Shown here piece after piece: positions 41,044 to 51,481 of a stretch of DNA of 64,000 nt. Under the pieces are notes generated by a model. It saw only the letters and a program-made list of their open reading frames with translations, was not told where the DNA came from and ran no database searches. The stretch is from assembly GCA_009838035.1 (NCBI GenBank), contig VXSK01000003.1, forward strand, positions 83,661 to 147,660. Direction: 5' to 3'. How positions within the stretch are numbered: position 1 is the first letter of the stretch; every line of letters starts with the position of its first letter. This DNA is from Gammaproteobacteria bacterium. GTDB taxonomy: Bacteria; Pseudomonadota; Gammaproteobacteria; Steroidobacterales; Foliamicaceae. A program made the position numbers and the translations under genes.

Positions 41044-41973
41044 ATGCTCGCATTCACGCTGAGGCGGCTGGCCGTCGCAATCCCGACGCTGCTCGCGATA
41101 GCGACCGCGTCCTTCTTCCTGATGCGCGCGGCGCCCGGCGGCCCCTTCGACACGGAAGCGGACCTCGATCCCGAAGTGCTCGAAAACCTCTACCGCGCCT
41201 ACGGGCTCGACCAGCCGCTGCTCGAGCAATACCGGATCTACCTCGCCAACGTGCTCCAGGGCGATTTCGGCCCCTCGCTGGTCTATGAGGACTTCAACGT
41301 GACCGAGCTCATCGCGATCGGGCTGCCGGTCAGCGCGAAGCTTGGCTTCATCGCGATGCTCGTCGCGCTGCTGCTGGGCGGAACCTGCGGGATCGTTGCC
41401 GCGCTGCGGCACAACCGGCTCTTCGATCACGCCACGATGACGATGGCGATGACCGGCATCGCCATTCCCTCTTTCGTCACGGCGCCGATACTCGCGCTGT
41501 TCTTCGGGCTCTATCTGAAACTGCTGCCGGTGGCCGGCTGGAACGGCGGCGCGGCCGCCAACATGGTGCTGCCGGTCATCGCGCTGGCTCTGCCGCAGCT
41601 CGCAATCATCGCGCGGCTGATGCGCGGCGGAATGCTCGAGGTTCTGCGCGCGAACTTCGTGCGCACGGCCCGCGCCAAGGGACTGCCGGAACGCCAGGTG
41701 GTGATCAACCACGTGCTGCAGTCGGCCGCGATCCCGCTGGTCGGCTACCTCGGCCCGGCGCTGGCCGGCATCATGACCGGTTCGCTGGTCATCGAGCTGA
41801 TCTTCGACCTGCCGGGCGTCGGCCGCTACTTCATCCAGGGCGCGCTGAACCGCGACTACCCGCTGGTCATGGGGATCGTGATCGTCTACGGCACGCTGAT
41901 CATCCTGCTGAACCTGATGTCGGACCTCGCCTACGCGGCGCTGGACCCGCGGGTGCGGAGGACCTACCGGTGA
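41044..41973 (+). CDS. Oligopeptide ABC transporter permease (OppB-like)
   Basis: A 309-residue inner-membrane permease with six helices. It has the opening FTLRRLAVAIPTLLAIA typical of OppB/DppB, the extracytoplasmic GLDQPLLEQY motif, and the EAA-type coupling loop (RTARAKGLPERQVVINHVLQ). It begins 43 bases after the binding-protein gene and overlaps the next permease by four bases. Together with OppC it forms the channel. Confidence 0.92.
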   Translation: MLAFTLRRLAVAIPTLLAIATASFFLMRAAPGGPFDTEADLDPEVLENLYRAYGLDQPLLEQYRIYLANVLQGDFGPSLVYEDFNVTELIAIGLPVSAKLGFIAMLVALLLGGTCGIVAALRHNRLFDHATMTMAMTGIAIPSFVTAPILALFFGLYLKLLPVAGWNGGAAANMVLPVIALALPQLAIIARLMRGGMLEVLRANFVRTARAKGLPERQVVINHVLQSAAIPLVGYLGPALAGIMTGSLVIELIFDLPGVGRYFIQGALNRDYPLVMGIVIVYGTLIILLNLMSDLAYAALDPRVRRTYR

Positions 41974-42875
41974 GAGCCGGCGGGCTGTTGCGGTCGCGGA
42001 CCCTGCGCCGGGCGGCGAGCGGCGAGCTGTCCGGCTCGCTCTGGCGGCAGGCCGGGCGGCGTTTCCGGCGCAACCGCGCGGCGATGGTAAGCATCGGCGT
42101 GCTGCTGCTCATCGCGCTTACGTCGGTCGTGGTGCCGGCGTTCTGGCCGCACGCGGTCGAGGACGCGTCCTGGGAGAACATCCTCCTGCCGCCGAGCTTC
42201 GAAAACTGGCACTGGTTCGGCACCGACGCGAATGGCCGCGACCAGTTCGTGCGGGTGTTCTACGGCGGGCGCATATCGCTGACGATCGGCCTGATGACGA
42301 CGCTGGTCGCGCTCGGCATCGGCGTCGGCTACGGCGCCATCGCCGGGTTCACGGGCGGGCGCACCGACGGCTTCATGATGCGCTTCGTCGACATCCTGTA
42401 TTCGCTGCCGCTGTTGTTCTTCATCATCATTCTGGTGACCGTGTTCGGCCGCAACATTTTCCTGATCTTCGTCGCCATCGGCGCGGTCGAATGGCTGACC
42501 CTCTCCCGCATCGTGCGCGGCCAGACCTTGAGCGTAAAGGCCAAGGAATACGTCGAGTCGGCGGTCGCGATCGGGCTGTCGAACCCTGCGATCCTGCGCC
42601 GCTACATCATTCCGAACGTGGTCGGTCCGGTCGTCGTGTACGTGACGTTGCTGATTCCCACCAACATCCTGATCGAGAGCTACCTGAGCTTCATCGGGCT
42701 GGGCGTGCAGGAGCCGCTGACGAGCTGGGGCCTGCTGATCTCGCAGGCGGTCGGCCAGCTCGACACGGCGCCCTGGCTGATCCTGTTTCCGGCGACGCTG
42801 CTGGCGATCACGATGTTCTGCTTCAACTTCATCGGCGACGGGCTGCGCGACGCCCTCGACCCCTCGCACCGCTAG
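41970..42875 (+). CDS. Oligopeptide ABC transporter permease (OppC-like)
   Basis: A 301-residue permease that pairs with the OppB-like subunit. The start is GTG (GTGA overlap with the upstream stop). An N-terminal helix (MVSIGVLLLIALTSVVVPAF, residues 37-56), the FGTDANGRDQFVRVFYGGRISL segment and the coupling loop YVESAVAIGLSNPAILRRYIIPN are characteristic of OppC/DppC. Nine bases separate it from the first ATPase gene. Confidence 0.92.
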   Translation: MRAGGLLRSRTLRRAASGELSGSLWRQAGRRFRRNRAAMVSIGVLLLIALTSVVVPAFWPHAVEDASWENILLPPSFENWHWFGTDANGRDQFVRVFYGGRISLTIGLMTTLVALGIGVGYGAIAGFTGGRTDGFMMRFVDILYSLPLLFFIIILVTVFGRNIFLIFVAIGAVEWLTLSRIVRGQTLSVKAKEYVESAVAIGLSNPAILRRYIIPNVVGPVVVYVTLLIPTNILIESYLSFIGLGVQEPLTSWGLLISQAVGQLDTAPWLILFPATLLAITMFCFNFIGDGLRDALDPSHR

Positions 42876-42884
42876 CGCCCGGTC

Positions 42885-43846
<962 letters not shown>

Positions 43847-43850
<4 letters not shown>

Positions 43851-44851
43851 CCGAACCGCTGCTCAGCGTCCGGTCGCTTTGCGTTGACTACGAGCAACGC
43901 CGCCCCAGCGTGTTCGGATCGCGCGCCAGCACGCTGCGCGCGGTCAATGACATCAGCTTCGAGCTTTGCGAAGGCGAAACGCTGGGAATCGTGGGGGAGA
44001 CGGGCTGCGGCAAGACTTCGCTCGGGAAGGCGATTCTGCAACTGGTCCCGCCGGCGGCGGGACGCGTCCTCTGGCGCGGCGTGGACTTGGCGCACGCCGA
44101 TCCGAAGACGCTCACAAAACTGCGCAGCGAACTGCAGATCGTGTTTCAGGACCCGCTGTCGGCCCTGAACCCGCGCATGCCGGTCGGAGAGATCGTCGCC
44201 GAGCCGCTGCGCGTGCATGCGGCGGACATGTCCGCCCGGGAACGCCAGGCTGCAGTAGCGGACATTTTTGTGCGGGTGGGCCTTCGGCCCGAAATGACCG
44301 GCCGCTATCCCAACGAGTTCAGCTCCGGCCAATGCCAGCGCATCAGCATCGCGCGCGCCATGATCACCAGGCCCAAGCTACTGATTTGCGACGAACCGGT
44401 CAGCGCGCTCGACGTGTCCATACAGGCGCAGATCTGCAACCTGCTTCGGCGGCTGCAGCGGGAAACCGGCATTGCGATCCTGTTCATCAGCCACGACCTG
44501 TCGGTGCTGCGCTACATGTCGCACCGCGTGATGGTGCTGTATCTCGGCCGGCTGATGGAAATCGCGCCGCGCGACGAGTTGTTCGAAAACCCCCGACACC
44601 CCTACAGCCGGGCGCTGATCGAAGCGATTCCCGTGGCCGATCCCGACCTCGGTCCGCTTGATGCGGCCGACGCCCTGCCGGGTGAAATCCCGTCGGCGCT
44701 GGAACCGCCGTCGGGTTGCGTTTTCCGCACCCGCTGCCCGATAGCCACACCCGAATGCGCGCGCACGCGGCCGCCCGGCGAGAGTGTCTCGGCCTCGCAT
44801 CGCGTCGCCTGCCACCACTGGCGGGAAGCGCGTCCCCGGCCACGCCAGTAG
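43847..44851 (+). CDS. Oligopeptide ABC transporter ATPase (OppF-like)
   Basis: A 334-residue second ATPase of the importer. Walker A is GETGCGKTS, the signature is FSSGQCQR (the first Gly of the usual LSGGQ replaced by Ser), and Walker B is LLICDEP followed by SALD. The C-terminal tail has the CVFRTRCPIATPEC cysteine motif. ATGA overlap with the OppD-like gene shows coupled translation; the heterodimer powers import. It closes the transporter operon, 18 bases before a thioesterase gene. Confidence 0.92.
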
Positions 44852-44869
44852 CGGATAAGATGGCGCGGC

Positions 44870-45286
44870 ATGAGCACTCTGGAGAAGCTCGCCCGGCAGA
44901 TTTTCGACTCGCAGCCCTTCACCAGGCACCTGGGGGCCTCGCTGGAATCGGTCGGGCCCGACAGCGCCGAAATCGCCCTGGCGGTCACCGATGAGCTGAC
45001 CCAGCAGCACGGGTTTGCCCACGGTGGAGTCCTCAGCTACCTGGCCGACAACGCCATGGCCTTCGCGGGCGGCCTTGCCCTCGGCGGCGATGTCCTGATG
45101 GCGGAATTCAAGATCAACTTCGTACGGCCCGCCATCGGCGACCGGCTCATCGCACGCGCGCGCACCACGGCCCTGAGCAAGCGCCAGGCCGTGTGCCAAG
45201 GCAAGGTCTTCGCGGTCTCGGGCGACGGCGCCGAAACGCTCTGTGCCATTGCTCAAGGGACGGTCGTGCCGGTATCAAACGAATAA
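44870..45286 (+). CDS. PaaI-type hotdog thioesterase
   Basis: A 138-residue hotdog-fold protein that probably hydrolyses an acyl-CoA thioester. The family's active-site stretch GFAHGGVLSYLADNAMAFA is present (residues about 48-66), followed by EFKINFVRPAIGDRLIARA. It lies 18 bases behind the ABC importer, so it may take part in the fate of the imported molecule or simply follow it. The ATG at 44870 is the first one; its ribosome site is weak. Confidence 0.8.
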   Translation: MSTLEKLARQIFDSQPFTRHLGASLESVGPDSAEIALAVTDELTQQHGFAHGGVLSYLADNAMAFAGGLALGGDVLMAEFKINFVRPAIGDRLIARARTTALSKRQAVCQGKVFAVSGDGAETLCAIAQGTVVPVSNE

Positions 45287-45288
45287 AA

Positions 45289-46281
45289 ATGAAGAAGTTT
45301 CCACTTTCGCTCAAAACCCTGGCGCTGACCGGCGGTGTTTTCCTTTTTCTTTCGGGATGCACAAACCATTTCCTCTGGCAAGTAACGAACTGGCTCGCTG
45401 ACAAAAAAGAACAAAGCCTGACGGCATGGGAAGCCGAGATAGTGGACGGAATACCGTTGACGGAATCCCTGGGACCGCGAGTCGCCATGCTGATGAGCAA
45501 CTTCGATTCCGTTTCCGTTGAGATCGAGGAATCGGAACTTTCCATTCACGGAGAAGGCAAGGGAACGGGAGGTATTGGATCGGCTGTGCCAATTACGGAT
45601 GATGGCTACTTTCTGACTGCGGCCCACAACATTGACGGTGAGGAAAGTCTGCACCTGATTGTCGGACTCTCCGAGGATAACGGTCGTACCCGAGCTGCGG
45701 GGGTCCCGGCTCGCATGGTCTGGACGTCAATCGCCGGTTCGGCGGCGAACGAAGAACCGGAGTCCAGTGAACCGATGCCCGAATTGGATTTCGCCATTGT
45801 TCATGCCGACATGGAGTCACTGCCTTCTTTCGCGCCTTTCGATCTGGCCGGCACTGTTCCTCAAGAGGAAGATCCGGTCATCGGCGCCGGCTGGCCGATC
45901 GTGCACTTGAAAAGTTTCAGGAATGGCGCACGCTTGTCAGCAGGCAGGATTCTGTCTATCCAATGGCAGGAAGCTCGCGGGACCTTACCTGAATTCCTGG
46001 TCCTGAAGCACGATGTTCCGTTTGTGATTGGCGACAGCGGAGGTCCGCTTGTGGATCGCAATGGCGATCTTGTCGGAATTAACGCCGAATTCAGATTTAC
46101 TTATGACCGACCGAAAAAACTCTCGATTCTTGTCGGTTATCGACCAGCCAAGCTCGAATATCTCGAGTATTTTGCTGTTGCGACCATGCCCGACCCTGAG
46201 TGGCTTTGGGACGTGATTGACAAAGACCGGCAGGAAAGAAACGGAGCATCTCAGGCCTTTGGACCGCGGGGGGATGGCTAG
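45289..46281 (+). CDS. Exported trypsin-like serine protease, lipoprotein
   Basis: A 330-residue S1-fold protease with a lipoprotein signal (lipobox FLSGC, Cys24). The catalytic triad is His113 (AAHN), Asp167 (ELDFAIVH) and Ser250 (GDSGGP), at the spacing expected for trypsin-like proteases. No PDZ domain follows, in contrast to DegP relatives. It starts two bases after the thioesterase stop and ends overlapping the FAD enzyme gene by eight bases. Anchored in the envelope, it may be a quality-control or processing protease. The coding GC content is lower than in neighbours (many AAA and GAT codons), hinting at a different origin. Confidence 0.82.
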   Translation: MKKFPLSLKTLALTGGVFLFLSGCTNHFLWQVTNWLADKKEQSLTAWEAEIVDGIPLTESLGPRVAMLMSNFDSVSVEIEESELSIHGEGKGTGGIGSAVPITDDGYFLTAAHNIDGEESLHLIVGLSEDNGRTRAAGVPARMVWTSIAGSAANEEPESSEPMPELDFAIVHADMESLPSFAPFDLAGTVPQEEDPVIGAGWPIVHLKSFRNGARLSAGRILSIQWQEARGTLPEFLVLKHDVPFVIGDSGGPLVDRNGDLVGINAEFRFTYDRPKKLSILVGYRPAKLEYLEYFAVATMPDPEWLWDVIDKDRQERNGASQAFGPRGDG

Positions 46282-47632
46282 ACGGGTTGCCATTATTGGC
46301 GGGGGAGTCTCGGGACTGGGAGCCGCGTGGGCGCTCAGCCGGCATCCCGACCGGTTCGATTTCCGGCTCTACGAAGCGCAGGACCGGCTGGGCGGCAACG
46401 CCATTACCGCCGACATGCCGCAGGACGGCGGCGGCTCGATTCCATTCGACATCTCGGTGACCGCGCTGATCCCCTCTGTTTACCAGCACATCCTGCTGGT
46501 CATGCAGCAACACGACATCGAGTTGATCGACACCCGGTTCAGCTACAGCGTGAAGTATCGCGGCGGCGTCTATGCGCACGACTTCGACTCCGACATCCGC
46601 CGGGAACTGCAGCCGGAAATCCGGAAATTCCAGAACCTCCTGAAGCGTCTGCACTGGTTCGGCCGGGTCAACAACACCCGGTCCAGGCTGCTCAATCTCC
46701 TGAACCCGTTCAACTACGTCAGCATGGGAACGGTGCTCAACTGGGGCCGGTATTCGGGCGACTTCCGCTACAAGATCCTCAAGCCCATGTTCGTCAATTT
46801 CCTGATGGCGACGAACGTGTTCGATATGCCCGCGTCATTGTTCTCCCGCTACCTGCAGTTCTTCGACATCGAAGCCGCGACGCCGATGAAGACCTGGGAC
46901 CAGGGCACGCGGCGCATCTACGAAGCGCTGTCTGGCGATTTCCGGGACAGGATCTACCTCGAGCGGCCGGTCCGGAAGGTGTACCGGCGCCCGTCCCATG
47001 TCCTGGTCGAGGATGAAAACGGCAACGCAGAGAAGTTCGACGACGTGGTCTTCGCCTGCAACGCGAACCAGACGCTGATGATGCTGCATGACCCGACCTA
47101 CCTGGAGAGCTCGATCCTCTCCTCGATACGCTACGAGAGCGAACTGCACAACCACACCATCGTGCACTCGGACGCCTCGGTTCTTCCGGACAGCGACGTG
47201 GAGGCGCTCGATACGAGGAGCAACCACATCGAGCAGTACGGCACGCGCCCTGACAACTATGAGATCACCTACATCATGCACAACCAGCAACCGTGGGCGA
47301 AAAGGTCGGACAAGCCCTGCCTGGTGACCTACAACGCGATCAGCCCGATCGACGAAAGCAAAATCATCAAGAAGTGGTGGTTCCAGCACGTCGTCCACGA
47401 CGTGCGCCACATCGCCATCCTGATTCAGTTGTTCCGCTTCATCCAGGGCAAGCGGCGAAGCTGGCACTGCGGCGCCCACACGCTGATCAACAGCCAGGAA
47501 ACCTGCTTCGTGACCGGCCTCATCGCGGCCAGGCAACTCGGCGCCGACTACCCGTTCGAAGACCCCGAAGCGAAGAAGTGGTTCAACTTCTACGGGCGCA
47601 TGCTGTACGGCTGGCGGTTCAGGAAAGCCTGA
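46274..47632 (+). CDS. FAD-dependent oxidoreductase, COG2907-like
   Basis: A 452-residue flavoprotein with the dinucleotide-binding motif IIGGGVSGLGAAW (residues 7-19), a second flavin contact LYEAQDRLGGNA, and a C-terminal region HCGAHTLINSQETCFVTGLIAARQLG in which FAD is also bound. The pattern HSDASVLP plus LVTYN recalls the COG2907 group of NAD/FAD-binding amine-oxidase-like proteins, which act on lipids or amines. The usual partner genes of that group (DUF1365, fatty-acid methyltransferase) are not here. It overlaps the protease gene by eight bases and converges with the second TonB receptor. Confidence 0.78.
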   Translation: MARRVAIIGGGVSGLGAAWALSRHPDRFDFRLYEAQDRLGGNAITADMPQDGGGSIPFDISVTALIPSVYQHILLVMQQHDIELIDTRFSYSVKYRGGVYAHDFDSDIRRELQPEIRKFQNLLKRLHWFGRVNNTRSRLLNLLNPFNYVSMGTVLNWGRYSGDFRYKILKPMFVNFLMATNVFDMPASLFSRYLQFFDIEAATPMKTWDQGTRRIYEALSGDFRDRIYLERPVRKVYRRPSHVLVEDENGNAEKFDDVVFACNANQTLMMLHDPTYLESSILSSIRYESELHNHTIVHSDASVLPDSDVEALDTRSNHIEQYGTRPDNYEITYIMHNQQPWAKRSDKPCLVTYNAISPIDESKIIKKWWFQHVVHDVRHIAILIQLFRFIQGKRRSWHCGAHTLINSQETCFVTGLIAARQLGADYPFEDPEAKKWFNFYGRMLYGWRFRKA

Positions 47633-47639
47633 AAAAGGC

Positions 47640-50069
47640 CTAGAAGGACGCCCTCACGCGCACGCCGAATTCCCGCCTCTGGTAGCCCGCCGTGAATGCC
47701 TTGCGGCTGCCGCCGGGACCGCTGGTCGTTCCGTTGGTGTTGGGCAGGACCTTGTTGTCGGTGAGATTGGTGCCGAAAACCTCGAGGGTGCTGTTGTCGG
47801 TCAGATCGAATCCCACGCGGGCATTGATCTTGAACATTGACTTCGTCCGGTTGAATTCCGAGTAGTCCGCCCACTTCGCGCTTTCGTAGAAGAAATCGGT
47901 ACGGAAGAAGAATTCACGTCCGATGAATTCGGCAAGAACGGTCGGGCTCAGTGATGCCGTCCATTTCGGCGTGTTGCGCGCCTCGTTGCCATCGTTGACG
48001 ACGGACAAGGCGCCCGATCCGAGCACTACAAACTCGTTCGACCCGCGCGAAGAGAACGACTCCATGATCGCGTCCACGTAAGTGAGCGTGCCGCGAATGC
48101 TGAACCAGTCCGTCAGATTGCCCTGCGCTTCCAGGTCGATGCCCGTGTACGTGGAATTGCCCGGACCCCGGAAGGATGTCGTCCCGCCCGTGGGAAGCAG
48201 AATCACCGACGCGAAGGGCTGGTGTTTCCAGTCGATGTAAAAGAAGGCGGCTGTAAAGCCCCAATTGTCCGTCTGCTGTTTCCAGCCGAACTCATATTGC
48301 GTGTTTTCCTGGGGCGGCGTGTACAGACCCAGCACTTCCAACTGATCGTCAGGAATGATTTCCGGCGCAACGCTGTTGACCAATCCGGCCTGCGTGGCAA
48401 CGCCAAGCAGGGAACTGTAGGAATAGCTGAAGTAGGCGGTGGCCCCTTCAAACGCCTGGTAGCTGAAAATCACCCTGGGAATGAAATCGGTGTATTCGTT
48501 CCGTTCATTGCACACGGTCGTAAATGAACAGGGGGCATTGGAGTTATTGCCCAGCAGGACCGCTATCGCTTCTTCATCGGTGTAACGGGCTTCCACCGAC
48601 ACTGTGAGATCCTCGGTGATGTCGTAGTCCACCGATGCGAACAGCGCCGTGGTCCCATTGTCCTGGAAGTCCACCCTTGCACCGACAGGCGAGTTCGGAT
48701 CCAGCTGCGACTGCGTCGCGAGCCAACCGGCCCGATAGCGCTGGTCATAATCGCTGACGCCAACAAGATACCGGAGCCTTTGGTCCTGCGGCGAGGCGAT
48801 CCGGGCCTCGTAATAGTTTTCCTTCGTGGCAATCTGAGTCCCAAGAGCAAAGGACGTGCCGGGGATTGATGGAATGCCATACCAGAAGTCCACGTTGTTA
48901 ATGGTTCCCGTGTCCGCGAGCGAAGCCTGGAACGACAGTGTGTGATCGGAAACGTCATATTCGCCGCTCAATTGAACGCGGTAGGTCCTGTTAAATCCAC
49001 CCAACTCGTCCGGCGGATCCTTCAGGATGTCGAAATCCCTGAGCAGAGGGTGAATTGCGTCAAGAACACGACCGCCAAATCTCTGGCCGAAAGGGAAGTT
49101 GCCCTCAGGTGTCCGTGTTATCCCGAACACAAGGTGCTCGCCGTCGGGGTACTTGCCGCACCATAAGTGGGACCCGCCGAAGTCGGTGGCGATAGTTCGG
49201 GTAAAGGGAGTCCGTGCGCCCGTGGCAGGATTCAGATACTCGCCCGTGTAGACGATTCCGCATTCGCTGGCCGCAGTCCCGTGAAACCTTGAATCGACGC
49301 CACCGTTAACGCCGCCATCCTCGGCGTCCACGTAGTATCCGGTGAGTTTCAGGCGGAAGTCTTCGGTGACGTCAATGGTCAGCGTGCCGTTGAAGGTGAG
49401 ATCCTGCTGAACGCCGAAAGGCGAGCCGTCCTGAAAATTGAAATCGCCGGCATTCTGCTCGTAACCGGCGTACAGGCGCAGACCCACCGTATCCGAGATC
49501 GGACCGCCTATGCCGACGCCAACGATGTACTCTTCGTTCTGAGACGGCGAGTACTGCAGCGTCAGGTCCGTTTCCCACTCGTCCCCGGGAAGCCGGGGAA
49601 TATAGTTGACCGCGCCCGAAAACGTGTTGCGCCCGAAGTACGCGGTTTGCGGTCCCTTGATGACTTCGACGCGCTCCACGTCCGTGATGGGCAGGAAGCC
49701 GCCGCCGGCCGCGATGTACGACCCGTCCCAGAACAGGGCGCCCACCTGGGTCGAGGGCGTAATAATCTGCTGGTTCATTCCGCGGAAGCGGATCTGTGGG
49801 TTCACGCGCCCGGCTGTCGCCGTGACACCGTGATAGTCCAGACCCGGAACAAGCTTCGACAGCTCATGGAAATCGCCGATGCCGGCCGAGTCCAGTTGGT
49901 CCTGCGAAAATGCCGACACCGAGATCGGAATTTCGTAGATGTTCTCTTCGCGCTTCCGGGCGGTGACGACAATTTCCTCCAGCGAGAGATCCTGCGACAA
50001 AGCACTCTGCGCAACCGGCAACGCCATCAGGCCCATAATTGAGAACGCAAGCAGATTTCGTGACTTCAT
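47640..50069 (-). CDS. TonB-dependent outer-membrane receptor
   Basis: An 809-residue receptor with a signal peptide (cleavage near ALSQ-D), the TonB-box region LEEIVVTARKRE, a plug with IPISVSAFSQDQL and VERVEVIKGPQTAYFGRNTFSG, and a barrel that ends in RVRASF. The ligand cannot be deduced. The ATG at 50069 follows GGGAGGGG, and a good promoter overlaps the end of the preceding hydrolase gene. It is the only receptor within this half of the window and sits next to the truncated-triad hydrolase, so the two may share a ligand. Confidence 0.9.
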   Translation of the reverse strand: MKSRNLLAFSIMGLMALPVAQSALSQDLSLEEIVVTARKREENIYEIPISVSAFSQDQLDSAGIGDFHELSKLVPGLDYHGVTATAGRVNPQIRFRGMNQQIITPSTQVGALFWDGSYIAAGGGFLPITDVERVEVIKGPQTAYFGRNTFSGAVNYIPRLPGDEWETDLTLQYSPSQNEEYIVGVGIGGPISDTVGLRLYAGYEQNAGDFNFQDGSPFGVQQDLTFNGTLTIDVTEDFRLKLTGYYVDAEDGGVNGGVDSRFHGTAASECGIVYTGEYLNPATGARTPFTRTIATDFGGSHLWCGKYPDGEHLVFGITRTPEGNFPFGQRFGGRVLDAIHPLLRDFDILKDPPDELGGFNRTYRVQLSGEYDVSDHTLSFQASLADTGTINNVDFWYGIPSIPGTSFALGTQIATKENYYEARIASPQDQRLRYLVGVSDYDQRYRAGWLATQSQLDPNSPVGARVDFQDNGTTALFASVDYDITEDLTVSVEARYTDEEAIAVLLGNNSNAPCSFTTVCNERNEYTDFIPRVIFSYQAFEGATAYFSYSYSSLLGVATQAGLVNSVAPEIIPDDQLEVLGLYTPPQENTQYEFGWKQQTDNWGFTAAFFYIDWKHQPFASVILLPTGGTTSFRGPGNSTYTGIDLEAQGNLTDWFSIRGTLTYVDAIMESFSSRGSNEFVVLGSGALSVVNDGNEARNTPKWTASLSPTVLAEFIGREFFFRTDFFYESAKWADYSEFNRTKSMFKINARVGFDLTDNSTLEVFGTNLTDNKVLPNTNGTTSGPGGSRKAFTAGYQRREFGVRVRASF

Positions 50070-50133
50070 AGGTGTCCCCTCCCAGAGATCAAGAGAAACA
50101 AGCCAGGCCAACCCCGCCTGACAAGCTCAACGC

Positions 50134-50162
50134 ATAATACACGGCGCTCAGGCCTTTGTCAG
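50134..50162 (-). promoter_or_regulatory. Promoter of the second TonB receptor
   Basis: On the minus strand CTGACA (50162-50157) and TATTAT (50139-50134) are 17 bases apart, about 65 bases before the receptor start. The -35 element lies inside the last codons of the preceding hydrolase gene, so the receptor can be expressed on its own. Confidence 0.5.
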
Positions 50163-51095
50163 AAAGCCCGCCACCGCGTCGGCCCATTCCTCCGGCATCT
50201 GATCGACGATGTCGATGCCGCCGCCTTCAAGCTCCACATATTCGAAGTCGGGACGCATCTCAGCGGCCAGCTTCGCATTTTCGTAAATCTGGTCGCCCGT
50301 GTTGGTCAGGATCATCGTGGGGACCATGACGTTCATGAGCCCCGCATTGTGGTCGTAGATGAACGCCGCGTGGTGGCCCGTCCAGAACGGCGCGTAACCC
50401 TGGAAGCGCTCCACCGTATAGCGCGTGATGAGCTTCGGGTCGGGCGTTCCTCCGCCGTCCACGTACATGCGGTAGCGCCCGGCGAAGGCGTCCTGCATAT
50501 GGCTGCCGTCGGCCTGGTGGACAAAGTTGATCTCGCCTGCCTCGACGAACTTGAGGAAGTTGCTTCGTTCTTCCTCGCCCATAGGCAAAGGCCCGTTGAT
50601 GATGAGTTTGTTCACTCTCTCCGGGAACAGGACGGCCGTTTCCGTCGCCACCATGCCCCCGGTGTGGTGGCCGAGCACGTCGGCCTTTTCTATGCCCAGC
50701 AGGTCGAGCACGGCGGGCACCGCCTCGGCCCAGTCACTGACCGTGGGCACGAAGGGCGTGGGGTCCGATTCCCCGAACCCGGGAGAATCGACGCCGATGG
50801 CCCGGATCCCGCGGCGCGCCAGGGGTTCGTAGACGTTCTCGAACTGGCGCGAAGTCTGAGGCGCCTGCGGACACAGAATCAGGGGCCTTCCTTCGCCCGT
50901 GTCTCGGAAGTGGACCTGCCCGAACGGTCCGTCCGCGTAGCCGCGCCTGGGCACATAGGGCACGTCCATGGGACCGGACCTCACCGCCCAGGGGTTGCCT
51001 TCCGCCCGCGTTTCGGCGGCGCCGGCGCGAGCCGCGGACATCACCGCAATCGCGGCTCCGGTGTACTTCAATGTGTCTCTGCGCGTGGCTGTCAT
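50148..51095 (-). CDS. Exported alpha/beta-hydrolase-fold protein lacking the classical triad
   Basis: A 315-residue alpha/beta hydrolase-fold protein with a Tat-like N-terminus (ATRRDTLKYTG) and a hydrophobic helix ending SAARAGAAE. At the nucleophile elbow it has GHHTGG, so His144 takes the place of serine, and near the C-terminus, where histidine is expected, it has EGGGIDIVD. Only the Asp region (TNTGDQIY) remains. I recall other hydrolase-like proteins with a similar HHTG elbow, so this may be a known non-standard subgroup or a binding protein. The ATG follows GGAGGAAC. It is upstream of a TonB receptor gene on the same strand. Confidence 0.75.
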   Translation of the reverse strand: MTATRRDTLKYTGAAIAVMSAARAGAAETRAEGNPWAVRSGPMDVPYVPRRGYADGPFGQVHFRDTGEGRPLILCPQAPQTSRQFENVYEPLARRGIRAIGVDSPGFGESDPTPFVPTVSDWAEAVPAVLDLLGIEKADVLGHHTGGMVATETAVLFPERVNKLIINGPLPMGEEERSNFLKFVEAGEINFVHQADGSHMQDAFAGRYRMYVDGGGTPDPKLITRYTVERFQGYAPFWTGHHAAFIYDHNAGLMNVMVPTMILTNTGDQIYENAKLAAEMRPDFEYVELEGGGIDIVDQMPEEWADAVAGFLTKA

Positions 51096-51156
51096 AACGT
51101 GTTCCTCCAGTGGGAAACGGATCATATCAGCCGCCCCGTCTCGCGCATCGATCAAG

Positions 51157-51170
51157 CAAGTCTAGACTTG
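51157..51170. promoter_or_regulatory. 14-bp palindrome in the divergent region before the Phd-like antitoxin
   Basis: CAAGTCTAGACTTG is a perfect palindrome between the hydrolase start (51095, minus) and the antitoxin start (51203, plus). It overlaps a possible -35 (TTGATG at 51168), with CATACT 16 bases downstream, which would place transcription right at the antitoxin ATG. It is a plausible operator for autoregulation by the antitoxin or for control of the divergent gene. Confidence 0.5.
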
Positions 51171-51202
51171 ATGGTCATAATGTGAACGTCATACTAGTCA
51201 TC

Positions 51203-51481
51203 ATGAAGACGGCGTCGATCTCAGACCTGAAGGCGAACCTGTCGCGTTATATCCGCGAAGTCAGCCGCGGTGGCGAAGTTCAGGTTCTTTACAGAGGCAA
51301 GCCAGTTGCCCGATTGATGCCGCCGGCGGCTACCGCCGACGGGTTGCGTCGGACGCTCATCCGATCCGGGCTGTTGCGGCCGGGCAAAGGAAAATCGGCC
51401 GCCATACTGGACGAGCCTCCTATTCAATTGCCCACCAGTTTGTCGGACACGCTCACCGAAGATCGGATCGAACGACTATGA
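51203..51481 (+). CDS. Phd/YefM-family antitoxin
   Basis: A 92-residue type II antitoxin. The N-terminal half is the family DNA-binding domain, MKTASISDLKANLSRYIREV and VLYRGKPVARLMP, and the C-terminal half is the flexible toxin-binding part. It would repress its own promoter. The stop overlaps the ATG of a 22-residue toxin remnant (ATGA), as in complete Phd/VapC pairs, but the toxin is broken. The antitoxin may now be an orphan that neutralises related toxins elsewhere or is simply decaying. Confidence 0.82.
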   Translation: MKTASISDLKANLSRYIREVSRGGEVQVLYRGKPVARLMPPAATADGLRRTLIRSGLLRPGKGKSAAILDEPPIQLPTSLSDTLTEDRIERL

